Below are positions 23,280 to 30,937 of a DNA stretch of 32,759 nucleotides, in pieces. This DNA is from an uncultured Alistipes sp. (lineage in GTDB: Bacteria > Bacteroidota > Bacteroidia > Bacteroidales > Rikenellaceae), in assembly GCF_949296715.1 (NCBI RefSeq), contig NZ_CASFQD010000023.1:1-32759 (forward strand), in the 5' to 3' direction. How positions within the stretch are numbered: position 1 is the stretch's first letter; every line of letters begins with the position of its first letter. The translations under genes and the position numbers were made by a program. Under the pieces are notes generated by a model that did not search any database, was not told where the DNA came from, and was given only the letters and a program-made list of their open reading frames with translations.

Positions 23280-24365
23280 ATGATGAAGCGTAACAGTTGG
23301 CAGGAGTACCAGAAACAGATTGCCGACGATCGATACTACTATGCGCGCAGCTGCATCCGCCAGAACTTCTTTCCGGGCAGCGAGAAGGCCTTTATCGACA
23401 TTCTTCACAACGACCTGGGGCGCGATCTGCTCGACGACCCGAAGCACTCGTCGTGCACGGGCATCGGCTACCACTCGGACATCGTGCCGCTGGAGACGAT
23501 CATGACGGTCGTGGCGCGGCAGTTCTCGCTCATGGGCGAGGCGGGCTACGAGAACTTCGTCACCTCGTGCATCACCTCGTTCGGCGTCTACACCGAGGTG
23601 CTGGCCACGTGGGCGGAGTTTCCCGAGACCGAGGAGCGCACGCGCGAAAACCTCTACAAGGCCACGGGCCGCGAGTTCCGCAAGCCGGCGAGCCTGGCCC
23701 ACACGTCGGACGTGGTCTTCCACTTCCGCAACGAGATCGCCGCAAAGGCCCGCCACCGGCTGGTCAACGCCGTGACGGGCGAGCCGCTGCGCGTCGTCGA
23801 GCACATCGGCTGCCACTACGCCAAGATCTTCCCCAAGTCGGGCATCGGCGGCTCGGAGTTCCCCTACGTGCTGGCCGGCATGGTCGAGGCGTGGGGCGGC
23901 GAGTGCGTCGACTATCCCGAGCGACGCCACTGCTGCGGTTTCGGCTTCCGCAACTACCTCGTGCAGGCCAACCGCGGCTACTCGATCGCCAACTCGCACA
24001 AGAAGCTCGAGAGCATGGCCCCCTACAAGCCCGACTTCATCGTGGCCAACTGCCCGGGCTGCGCGATGTTCCTCGACAAGTGGCAGTACGCCATCGCCGA
24101 GATGGAGGGGACGACCTACGGCGAGAACGGCCACGGCATCCCGGTGCTGACCTACGAGGAGATGGCCGGCCTGGTGCTGGGCTATGACCCCTGGGTGCTG
24201 GGCATGCAGATGCACCAGGTCGACGTCGAGCCGCTGCTCGACAAGATGGGCATCGACTACGACCCCGCGGCCAAGTACCTGGGCCGCAACGGAAAATATA
24301 TCGGCAAACCCGAGTCGGCGGTGGTCAACTGCCCGTCGGAGATGATTTACGACATAAGAGAGTGA
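23280..24365 (+). CDS. HdrB-like CCG-domain protein with a degenerate first CCG site
   Basis: 361 residues. HdrB proteins have two copies of a cysteine motif C-xn-CC-xn-CxxC that hold non-cubane [4Fe-4S] clusters where the disulfide is reduced. The second copy is intact here (C178, C218-C219, C258, C261). The first aligns as C25 (SCIRQNFFPGSEKA), S58-C59 (SSCTGIGYH) and C97xxS100 (SCITS), so two of the five cysteines are serine. The alignment with the methanogen protein is from memory. The protein could carry one catalytic cluster. It lies 5 bases after the preceding gene and overlaps the HdrA-like gene by one base (TGATG). Confidence 0.83.
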   Translation: MMKRNSWQEYQKQIADDRYYYARSCIRQNFFPGSEKAFIDILHNDLGRDLLDDPKHSSCTGIGYHSDIVPLETIMTVVARQFSLMGEAGYENFVTSCITSFGVYTEVLATWAEFPETEERTRENLYKATGREFRKPASLAHTSDVVFHFRNEIAAKARHRLVNAVTGEPLRVVEHIGCHYAKIFPKSGIGGSEFPYVLAGMVEAWGGECVDYPERRHCCGFGFRNYLVQANRGYSIANSHKKLESMAPYKPDFIVANCPGCAMFLDKWQYAIAEMEGTTYGENGHGIPVLTYEEMAGLVLGYDPWVLGMQMHQVDVEPLLDKMGIDYDPAAKYLGRNGKYIGKPESAVVNCPSEMIYDIRE

Positions 24366-25372
24366 TGAAGAAACGAGTGATTGTCATAGGCGGCGGTGCG
24401 GCAGGCATGCAGACGGCCCTGCGCCTGGCCGAGCAGGGCGTGGAGCCCGTCATCGTGGAGCGCGAGGCGGAACTGGGCGGCAAGCTCCGGAACTGGTATG
24501 TGCTCTTCCCCTCCTTTACGCCCGCGGCGGAGGTGCTGACGCAGCTGCGTCAGCGTGTCCGCGAGCGGGGGATCGAGGTGCTGACCTCGACCGAGGTGCG
24601 GGGCTTCGACGCGCGGAGCGTAAGGCTCGCCGACGGGCGGACGCTCGCGTGCGACGCCGTGGTGCTCGCCTCGGGTTTCACGCTCTTCGACGCCCGCATC
24701 AAGGAGGAGTACGGATACGGCATCTACGACAACGTCTTCACCTCGGTCGACATCGAGCGCATGCTGGGCGAGGGGCGCGTGGCGAAGGCCGACGGATCGC
24801 GCCCGAAGCGCATCGCGCTGCTGCACTGCGTCGGCTCGCGCGACGAGAAGGTGTGCCAGCAGCACTGCTCGAAGGTGTGCTGCATTACGGGCGTCAAGCA
24901 GGCCATGGAGCTCAAGCGGCTCTTCCCCGAGGCCGACGTCTTCAACTTCTACATGGACATCCGCATGTTCGGCCCCGGTTACGAGGAGATGTACCGCGAG
25001 GCGCAGCAGCGCTGCAACATCCACTTCGTGCGCGGCCGCATCTCGGAGGCGAGCCCCACGATCGACGGCCGCGTGCAGATCAAGGCCGAGGATACGCTCA
25101 CGGGGCGTCCGCTGCGCATGAGCGTCGACATGCTGATTCTGCTTGTGGGCATGCGGGCCAACGACGAGAACGCCGCCTTTGCCGAGGGGGCGGGGCTGCG
25201 GCGTGCGCCGAGCGGCTTTTTCGCGCCGCGCGACCTCTTCCTGAACAACGTGTGCAGCGACGTCGACGGCATCTTCTATGCCGGGACCGTCACCGCGCCG
25301 AAGACCATCGGCGAGACGTTGAACGAAGCCGTTGCGGCGGCCGACGCCGCGGCGCAATACCTCGGAGCATAG
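24365..25372 (+). CDS. HdrA-like FAD protein (short form)
   Basis: 335 residues, about half of methanogen HdrA. It has a Rossmann FAD site GGGAAGMQ (9-16) with the glutamate following strand 2 (VERE), the ELGGKL segment, and the HdrA-type cysteine group in CVGSRDEKVCQQHCSKVCC (C155, C164, C168, C172, C173), then the C-terminal FAD-binding stretch DGIFYAGTVTAPKTIGETL. The C-terminal ferredoxin domains and the extra flavin region of the bifurcating enzymes are absent. QmoA-type proteins of sulfate reducers have a similar compact form. The start overlaps the previous stop by one base, and the next gene starts 2 bases after its stop. Confidence 0.85.
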   Translation: MKKRVIVIGGGAAGMQTALRLAEQGVEPVIVEREAELGGKLRNWYVLFPSFTPAAEVLTQLRQRVRERGIEVLTSTEVRGFDARSVRLADGRTLACDAVVLASGFTLFDARIKEEYGYGIYDNVFTSVDIERMLGEGRVAKADGSRPKRIALLHCVGSRDEKVCQQHCSKVCCITGVKQAMELKRLFPEADVFNFYMDIRMFGPGYEEMYREAQQRCNIHFVRGRISEASPTIDGRVQIKAEDTLTGRPLRMSVDMLILLVGMRANDENAAFAEGAGLRRAPSGFFAPRDLFLNNVCSDVDGIFYAGTVTAPKTIGETLNEAVAAADAAAQYLGA

Positions 25373-25374
25373 CG

Positions 25375-25710
25375 ATGGCAGCGATCAATTTCGGATATAC
25401 GATCTCCAAGCCCCGGGCCATCGACATGGACCGTAACAACCTGCGCAAGAGCGACGAGATCCTGCGCGAGATGCCCGAGCTGCAGACCTGCATCGGCTGC
25501 GGGGCCTGCACGGCCGTCTGCACGGCGGGCAACCTCACGTCGTTCAACTTCCGCCGCGTGCATACGCTCGTGCGGCGCGGCGAGTACCAGGGGGCCTATG
25601 AGGAGATGAACAAGTGCATGCTCTGCGGCAAGTGCCGGCTGGTCTGCCCGCGCGGCATCAACACGCGCGGCGTCGTGATGCTCATAAAACGTAAACTGGG
25701 GGACTTCTGA
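25375..25710 (+). CDS. Small HdrC-like protein with two [4Fe-4S] sites
   Basis: 111 residues. It carries CIGCGACTAVC (no proline after the fourth cysteine) and CMLCGKCRLVCP, a two-cluster arrangement typical of HdrC. Size and position next to the HdrA-like gene suggest that this is the real HdrC partner, with the first gene of the operon serving the HdrB-like subunit. The longer open frame that starts within the HdrA-like gene is a shadow. The next gene starts one base after its stop. Confidence 0.85.
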   Translation: MAAINFGYTISKPRAIDMDRNNLRKSDEILREMPELQTCIGCGACTAVCTAGNLTSFNFRRVHTLVRRGEYQGAYEEMNKCMLCGKCRLVCPRGINTRGVVMLIKRKLGDF

Positions 25711-25711
25711 G

Positions 25712-27493
25712 ATGACATTCTACGCACCGTTCTGCCTGCCGTTCATCATCGGCGCCGCCGTGATGTTCGCGACGCTGCTCTGGAAGTGGGGTTCGTGGCT
25801 CTACCGGCTGCCCCGTGCCGACAAGCGGCTGATCCTGCGCGGTCTGCCCACGCGGCGCACGCTGGAGGCGCTGTGGGAGGTGGTGCGCGAGTCGCTGCTG
25901 CACCGCCGCATTTTCCGTGTCAACCCGCTGCTGGGCTACATGCACATGTCGCTGGCCTTCGGCTGGTTCCTGCTCATCGCCGTGGGGTGGACCGAGACGG
26001 TCGCCTACCTCGGGCTGCGCTTCGTGCCGCTGCAGGGGCACGTCTTCTTCAAGTACTTCGCCACGGGCCTCGAACACAAGCCCGGCTTCGATTTCGTCAT
26101 GGACCTGCTGCTGCTCTTCGTCCTCTCGGGCGTGGCGCTCGCCTGGGGCAAGCGCTTCTGGTCGAGGGCCATGGGCATGCGGCGCACGACGAAGCACGTG
26201 CCGGGCGACCGCGTGGCCCTCACGGCGCTGTGGTTCATCTTCCCGGCGCGCCTGCTGGCCGAGAGCACGACCTGCGCGCTCTACGGCGGCGGCAGCTTCC
26301 TGACGGGTTCGCTCGGCGGGTGGATGCACGAGCACATCTCCGTGCTGGCGCTCATGAACCTCGAGACCGCCGCCTGGTGGTTCTATTCGTCGTGCCTCGG
26401 GCTGTTCTTCGTGGCGCTGCCCTTCTCGCGCTACATGCACATCTTCACGGAGATCCCGCTCATCTTCCTGCGCCGCTACGGCCTGCGTTCGGGCGAGAAG
26501 GAGAGCGCCTACGACCATTTCCAGGTCGAGGCCTGCTCGCGCTGCGGCATCTGCATCGACCCCTGCCAGCTGCAGAGCGTCCTGCATGTCGACAACGTGC
26601 AGTCGGTCTATTTCCTGCGCGACCGCCGCTACGGCATGCTGCGGCGCGACGTGGCGGACAACTGCCTGCTGTGCGGCCGCTGCGCCGAGCGCTGCCCCGT
26701 GGGCATCGACCTCAATACGCTGCGCGTCAACTCGCGCGACCGCCTGCGCAACGTCCCCGACGAGCGGCGCTACGACTACTTCAAGGGACTGGACCGCTCC
26801 TCCGGCACGGGCAAGGTGGGCTACTTTGCCGGGTGTATGACCCTGCTCACGCCCCGCACGATGTCGGCCATGGAGCGCCTGTTCGACGCCGCGGGCGAGG
26901 AGGTCTGGTGGGCCGACCGCGAGGGGGGCGTCTGCTGCGGGCGTCCGCTGAAGCTCGCCGGCGAGACCGACTCGGCGCACAAGATGATGCGCTACAACAC
27001 GGAGCTCTTCCTCAAGCACGGCATCACGACGCTCGTGACCTCGTGCCCGATCTGCCTGAAGGTCTTTCGCGAGGACTACGACCTGCCGGGCATCGAGGTG
27101 CTGCACCACTCGGAATACATCCTGCGGCTGATCCGTGCCGGACGGCTCAACCTCCAGCGCGGCACGACGCACTATACCTACCACGATCCCTGCGAGCTGG
27201 GGCGCGGCAGCGGCATCTACGACGAGCCGCGTGCCGTGATCGAGGCCGTGGGTGAGCTGCTCGAACCGGCACAGACGCGCGAGCACGCCCTCTGCTGCGG
27301 CTCGTCGGTGGCCAATACGGCCATCTCGGACGGCCAGCAGGTGCAGATCGCCCGTGCGGTGGCCGAGGAGCTGGAGGCGACAGGTGCCGAGGTGATCGTC
27401 ACGGCCTGCCCCCTCTGCAAGAAGGCCATCGGCCGCGGTACGAAGGGAGAGGTGCGCGACCTGGCCGAGATCGTCGCCTCGCACCTCTCGTAG
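25712..27493 (+). CDS. Membrane HdrE/HdrD-type fusion (cytochrome b domain + two 4Fe-4S + two CCG motifs)
   Basis: 593 residues. Five hydrophobic segments (about 8-30, 72-100, 128-146, 168-190, 219-243) form a NarI/HdrE-like cytochrome b domain; H78, H206 or H208, and H243 are candidate heme ligands. The soluble part has two ferredoxin motifs (C275, C278, C281, C285; C318, C321, C324, C328) and two intact CCG motifs (C375, C408-C409, C445, C448; C494, C528-C529, C566, C569), as in HdrD and DsrK. HdrE/HdrD and DsrM/DsrK are usually two proteins; here they are one chain. The role is probably electron transfer between menaquinol in the membrane and a thiol/disulfide or the Hdr-like subunits encoded upstream. 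This is inference from the architecture. Confidence 0.87.
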   Translation: MTFYAPFCLPFIIGAAVMFATLLWKWGSWLYRLPRADKRLILRGLPTRRTLEALWEVVRESLLHRRIFRVNPLLGYMHMSLAFGWFLLIAVGWTETVAYLGLRFVPLQGHVFFKYFATGLEHKPGFDFVMDLLLLFVLSGVALAWGKRFWSRAMGMRRTTKHVPGDRVALTALWFIFPARLLAESTTCALYGGGSFLTGSLGGWMHEHISVLALMNLETAAWWFYSSCLGLFFVALPFSRYMHIFTEIPLIFLRRYGLRSGEKESAYDHFQVEACSRCGICIDPCQLQSVLHVDNVQSVYFLRDRRYGMLRRDVADNCLLCGRCAERCPVGIDLNTLRVNSRDRLRNVPDERRYDYFKGLDRSSGTGKVGYFAGCMTLLTPRTMSAMERLFDAAGEEVWWADREGGVCCGRPLKLAGETDSAHKMMRYNTELFLKHGITTLVTSCPICLKVFREDYDLPGIEVLHHSEYILRLIRAGRLNLQRGTTHYTYHDPCELGRGSGIYDEPRAVIEAVGELLEPAQTREHALCCGSSVANTAISDGQQVQIARAVAEELEATGAEVIVTACPLCKKAIGRGTKGEVRDLAEIVASHLS

Positions 27494-27797
27494 GGCGCGT
27501 GTCCGAAGTGCTTCCGGGTGCTGGCCGGGGTACGGCTGCGGTGCCGAGATGTGGCTGCGGGGGCGGCGTGCGGTGGAGGCTCTTCCAGTTGCGGTGGGCG
27601 AAGTTATGTGGGGGATGGCCGGGCACGGATTTTCCCGGTGGCGGCCAAAGCCGGGTGGCGAGGCAGCCTCGCGGGCGAATCGGGTTTTCGGCCGCGCGGA
27701 ACGATGTTCCGGGGTGTGCGTGTGAAAAAAACGACGCTTTCAACCGGCTGGAAATGAATTCGGAGCGCTACTGCGGGGCGCCATTGTGAAAAAAATA
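27494..27797. other. Intergenic region with no gene seen
   Basis: About 300 bases between the Hdr-like operon and the initiator tRNA promoter. Short open frames here have no recognisable product. The only small structure noted is GCGAGG-CAG-CCTCGC near 27658-27672. No clear terminator for the operon is seen. Confidence 0.5.
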
Positions 27798-27829
27798 TTT
27801 GCACAAACCGTTTTTTTGCCATATCTTTG
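27798..27829 (+). promoter_or_regulatory. Bacteroidetes-type promoter of initiator tRNA-Met
   Basis: TTTG (27798-27801), 20-base spacer, TATCTTTG (27822-27829). A near-perfect match to the consensus, 53 bases before the tRNA. Confidence 0.88.
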
Positions 27830-27882
27830 CACTCGCAAAAGCGATAGATCGCGAAGCGCCGAGCTTCGGTTCAACGATACAT

Positions 27883-27958
27883 CGCGGGGTAGAGCAGTTG
27901 GCAGCTCGTCGGGCTCATAACCCGGAGGTCGGAGGTTCGAGTCCTCCCCCCGCTACCA
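27883..27958 (+). tRNA. Initiator tRNA-Met (anticodon CAU)
   Basis: 76 bases including an encoded CCA. Acceptor CGCGGGG/CCCCGCT leaves bases 1 and 72 unpaired (C and U); D stem GAGC/GCTC; anticodon stem TCGGG/CCCGG with loop CTCATAA; T arm GGAGG-TTCGAGT-CCTCC. The unpaired first base pair and the three consecutive G-C pairs below the anticodon loop are initiator hallmarks. Confidence 0.95.
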
Positions 27959-27959
27959 C

Positions 27960-27993
27960 AGCGGACGACTTGAAAAAGTCGTCCGCTTTTTTT
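27960..27993 (+). terminator. Rho-independent terminator of initiator tRNA-Met
   Basis: Perfect 12-bp stem AGCGGACGACTT / AAGTCGTCCGCT with loop GAAA, then a T-run. It starts 2 bases after the CCA end. Confidence 0.95.
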
Positions 27994-28037
27994 GTCCCGC
28001 ACCCCGGCCGGTGCCGCGCCCTTTTCCCGCCCCGGGA

Positions 28038-28069
28038 GTTGGATTTTTGCTCCGATGTGCGTATCTTTG
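28038..28069 (+). promoter_or_regulatory. Candidate promoter reading into the left repeat cluster
   Basis: GTTG (28038-28041, one mismatch to TTTG), 20-base spacer, TATCTTTG (28062-28069, exact). The first repeat palindrome begins 33 bases downstream. No gene follows, so a transcript would be non-coding. Confidence 0.45.
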
Positions 28070-28101
28070 AAAAACGGCAATTTTCATGTACTTTTTCCCT
28101 T

Positions 28102-28635
28102 GTACTTTTGGGGCCAAAAGTACCAAAATCCTCCGCAAATCGTTCTCCGCGGGAGTGCGCGAGCCGCGGCGCTGCCCGGGGCGCGCAAGATCGAGCCTAT
28201 GCGCCACCCCGTGGCGGACGCGCCGCCACTCGCACCCTCTTTTTCCGCGTCAAACGAGAGTGCGGAATCACTGTGCCGCCGTTGGCGGCTACAAAAGATA
28301 TAATAATGGCAATACATTCCGGCGCTTGTTCCTTCTCATTTCCCGCAAGGCGATTCCTGACTTGGTTCCGATGGCGGGAAAGCGGACGGAGGGCTGAAAG
28401 CGCGAGCGGCGGGGACGGTTTGCTTGCAAACCCGCACAGTCGCCCGACGCCGCTTTCAGGCGTCCGGACGCCGGCATCGGAATCGGTCGGGTGGCTTTTG
28501 CTGCTTTTCGCCACCGAAAAGCAGAGAAAAAGAAAGCGTTTTCTCTTGTACTTTTGGGGCCAAAAGTACCAAAATCCTTCGCACGTCGTTCTCCGCGGGA
28601 GTGCGTGAGCCGCGGCGCTGCACAGGGCGCGCATG
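28102..28635 (+). repeat. Left cluster of a hairpin-rich tandem repeat (one full unit, one truncated unit)
   Basis: The first unit runs from 28102 to 28547 (446 bases); the second copy begins at 28548 and stops after about 85 bases, just before the dsbD terminator. Each begins with the palindrome GTACTTTTGG / CCAAAAGTAC around GG or CC (28102-28123; 28548-28569). Further hairpins in the full unit are CTCC-GCG-GGAG (28145-28155), GCCGCC-GTT-GGCGGC (28275-28289), a long-range stem CTGAAAGCG / CGCTTTCAG (28394-28402 with 28451-28459) that encloses GGTTTGC-TT-GCAAACC (28417-28432), and CTGCTTTTCG / CGAAAAGCAG (28501-28524). Open frames are present in all registers but shift between copies, so it is not read as coding. 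Confidence 0.9.
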
Positions 28636-28645
28636 GCAAATATAC

Positions 28646-28680
28646 GAAAAAAGAGCGGATGTCCGAAACATCCGCTCTTT
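28646..28680 (-). terminator. Rho-independent terminator of the DsbD-type gene
   Basis: Minus strand: AAAGAGCGGATGT, loop TTCGG, ACATCCGCTCTTT, continuing into TTTT. Perfect 13-bp stem, beginning 28 bases after the stop codon. Confidence 0.93.
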
Positions 28681-28707
28681 CTGTCGAGTGTGGCGGTTGC
28701 CGCAGTG

Positions 28708-30864
28708 CTATTGCTGCTGCTTGTAGGCTGCCAGTCCGCTTTGGAGGAACTCGACGAAGCCCTCGACCGAGAGGTCGTAGCCGCGCGGTGCGACAAGCGG
28801 CCGTCCGTCGGCTCCCTGCAGCACGTAGTAGGGCTGGGCATTCACGCCGTAGGTCTTCAGCGCGTAGTAGGAGTTGATCTTACCGAGCCCCTTGAGGACC
28901 TTGCCGGCGTCGGTCGTCACCCATTCGCTCTCGGGCAGCACCTTCTTGTCGTCCGAGTAGAGCGCGCAGATGACGTAGTCGTTGCGCAGGATGTCGAGCA
29001 CCTGCGGGTCGGACCATACGCGGGCCTCCATTTCGCGGCAGTTGACGCAGCCGTGGCCCGTGAAGTCGATGAAGAGCGGCTTGCCGACCTTTGCGGCGTA
29101 GGCCTCGGCCTCCTTGAGGTCGAAGAAGCCCTCGAGCCCGTGCGGCAGGTGGAGGAAGTCGCTGTACTTGGGCTGTTTCCCCTCCACGGTCAGCAGGGCA
29201 TGGCTTCCGCCCTCCGACGTGCCGGCCGCGACGGCGGCAGTGTGCTGCCCGAGGACGAAGTCCTGCGTCGTGAGCGGCGGCAGATAGCCCGAGAGGGCTT
29301 TGAGCGGGGCGCCCCACATGCCGGGGATCATGTAGACGACGAACGAGAAGACGAGGATGGCCAGCGTGAGGCGTCCGACACCCACGTAGGGCAGGTCGCT
29401 GTCGTGCGCGAACTTGATCTTGCCCAGCAGGTAGAGCCCCAGCAGCGTGAAGACGACGATCCAGACGGCAAGGTAGACCTCACGGTCGAGCAGCCCCCAG
29501 TGGTAGGTCTGGTCGGCCACGGAGAGGAACTTCATGCCGAGGGCCACCTCGATGAAGCCGATGACCACCTTCACGGAGTTCAACCATCCGCCGCTCTTCG
29601 GGAGCTTCTTGAGCACCGAGGGGAAGAGCGCGAAAAGGGTGAACGGCAGGGCGAAGGCCACGGAGAAGGCCAGCATCGTGATGATCGGGGCCCAGAACTC
29701 GCCCGAGGTCGACTTGATGAGCACCGAGCCGACGATCGGTCCCGTGCACGAGAACGAGACGAGCACGAGGGTCAGGGCCAGGAAGAAGATGCCGCCGATG
29801 CCTTTCGTGTCGGCCTTCGAGTCGGTCTTGTTGACCATCCACGACGGCATGGTAATTTCGAACGCGCCGAAGAACGAGGCGGCGAAGACCATGAAGACGA
29901 GGAAGAAGATGATGTTGGGCAGCCAGTGCGTGGCGAGCCAGTTGAAGATGTCGGCCGTCACGGCGTCACCGCCCACGATGCGCGTGATGAGGATGATCGC
30001 GGCGATGGGCACCGTATAGAGCAGCACGATGAAGAGCCCGTAGAGCGAGGCGCGCAGGCGTCCCATCGCGGCGCCGCCCTCCCCCTTGAGGAAGTAGGAG
30101 ACGGTCATCGGGACCATCGGGAAGACGCAGGGGGTCAGGAGCGCGGCGAAGCCCCAGAGGATCGCCTCGATAATCAGGGCCCAGAGGCCCTTGCTCCCGG
30201 CGGCATCCTTGACCGGCGCCTCGGCGGCCGGCGTGATTTCGGCGGCAGCGATGCTCTCCCCGGCCTGTGCGGCAACTTCCGGAGCGGTCTCCTGCGCGGC
30301 GGCCTCCGCCGTCTGTGCGCCCTCTGCCGGTGCCGTTGCGGCTGCGGGGGCCGTCTCCGCCTTGACCGGGGCCGTCGTTGCGGCCGGTTCGCTCTTGGCC
30401 GGGGCTGCCGCTGCCGCGATCTCGATGGTCAGCTCCGTCTCGTCGGGGGGCATGCAGCTCGAATCGTTGCAGATCATCCACTCGAGCTGGGCCGTGACGA
30501 TGCCTTTGGGGGCCGAGAGCCGCACCTTCTGCGCGAAGCGGGGCCTGCCCGAGAGGGTGCCGATCTGCATCTCGAAGAGGTCGTCGTAGTAGGTGTGCGA
30601 CTTCGAAAGCTGCTCGACCTTGCCGTCGAGGCGCACGCCCTCGCCCGGCGTGAGGAGGATGGTCGTGGGGTTCGGACCTCCTTCATAGGGGCCCAGGTCG
30701 TACATGTGGAAACCTGCGGGGACCGAAGCTTCCAGCACGATGCGGTAGGCGTCGCCGCCGAGCGGTTCCACGCTGCTCTTCCATGTGACGCTCTGTGCGG
30801 AGGCCACGGCGGCGAGCAGCAGTGCCGAGAGGGTCAGCAGACTGTTGCGTAGGAGTTTGTGCAT
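28708..30864 (-). CDS. dsbD: DsbD-type thiol:disulfide interchange protein
   Basis: 718 residues in the inner membrane. Start is the ATG at 30862-30864, which gives a signal peptide (about 1-23). The chain has the three DsbD parts: an N-terminal periplasmic domain (about 24-148) with C132 and C137 in CNDSSC; an Ala/Glu/Pro-rich linker (about 150-222); an eight-helix-type membrane domain with C246 in TPCVFPMVP and C373 in SCTGPIVG; and a C-terminal thioredoxin domain (about 575-718) with C606xxC609 in GHGCVNCR. All six catalytic cysteines are present. It carries electrons from cytoplasmic thioredoxin to periplasmic thiol proteins such as isomerases or cytochrome c maturation factors. It has its own promoter and terminator; no partner gene is adjacent. 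Confidence 0.94.
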   Translation of the reverse strand: MHKLLRNSLLTLSALLLAAVASAQSVTWKSSVEPLGGDAYRIVLEASVPAGFHMYDLGPYEGGPNPTTILLTPGEGVRLDGKVEQLSKSHTYYDDLFEMQIGTLSGRPRFAQKVRLSAPKGIVTAQLEWMICNDSSCMPPDETELTIEIAAAAAPAKSEPAATTAPVKAETAPAAATAPAEGAQTAEAAAQETAPEVAAQAGESIAAAEITPAAEAPVKDAAGSKGLWALIIEAILWGFAALLTPCVFPMVPMTVSYFLKGEGGAAMGRLRASLYGLFIVLLYTVPIAAIILITRIVGGDAVTADIFNWLATHWLPNIIFFLVFMVFAASFFGAFEITMPSWMVNKTDSKADTKGIGGIFFLALTLVLVSFSCTGPIVGSVLIKSTSGEFWAPIITMLAFSVAFALPFTLFALFPSVLKKLPKSGGWLNSVKVVIGFIEVALGMKFLSVADQTYHWGLLDREVYLAVWIVVFTLLGLYLLGKIKFAHDSDLPYVGVGRLTLAILVFSFVVYMIPGMWGAPLKALSGYLPPLTTQDFVLGQHTAAVAAGTSEGGSHALLTVEGKQPKYSDFLHLPHGLEGFFDLKEAEAYAAKVGKPLFIDFTGHGCVNCREMEARVWSDPQVLDILRNDYVICALYSDDKKVLPESEWVTTDAGKVLKGLGKINSYYALKTYGVNAQPYYVLQGADGRPLVAPRGYDLSVEGFVEFLQSGLAAYKQQQ

Positions 30865-30894
30865 GGTCGTGTCGTGTTTTGTTTCTTTCGACTG

Positions 30895-30902
30895 CAAAGA
30901 TA
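30895..30902 (-). promoter_or_regulatory. Candidate -7 element of the DsbD-type gene
   Basis: Minus-strand TATCTTTG, exact TAnnTTTG, 30 bases before the start codon. No -33 TTTG at the expected distance. Confidence 0.6.
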
Positions 30903-30937
30903 GCGGTTTTTTGCGGATTAATTGCTACATTCGCACA

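Noticed and set aside
24649..25374. Extended start for the small FeS protein inside the HdrA-like gene
   Set aside because: The extension is an out-of-frame shadow of the HdrA-like gene; the ATG at 25375 gives a normal HdrC-size protein and tight operon spacing.
28102..28123. Palindrome in the repeat as a pair of divergent promoters, since each arm contains TACTTTTG
   Set aside because: No TTTG lies about 20 bases upstream on either strand in any copy, so the match to TAnnTTTG is probably a by-product of the palindrome.
28102..28640. Several conserved-looking small proteins in the repeat (for example with the string LYFWGQKYQ)
   Set aside because: The same peptide pieces occur in different frames in the left and right copies because of small indels, and all frames are open; the conserved elements are palindromes, so coding is unlikely.
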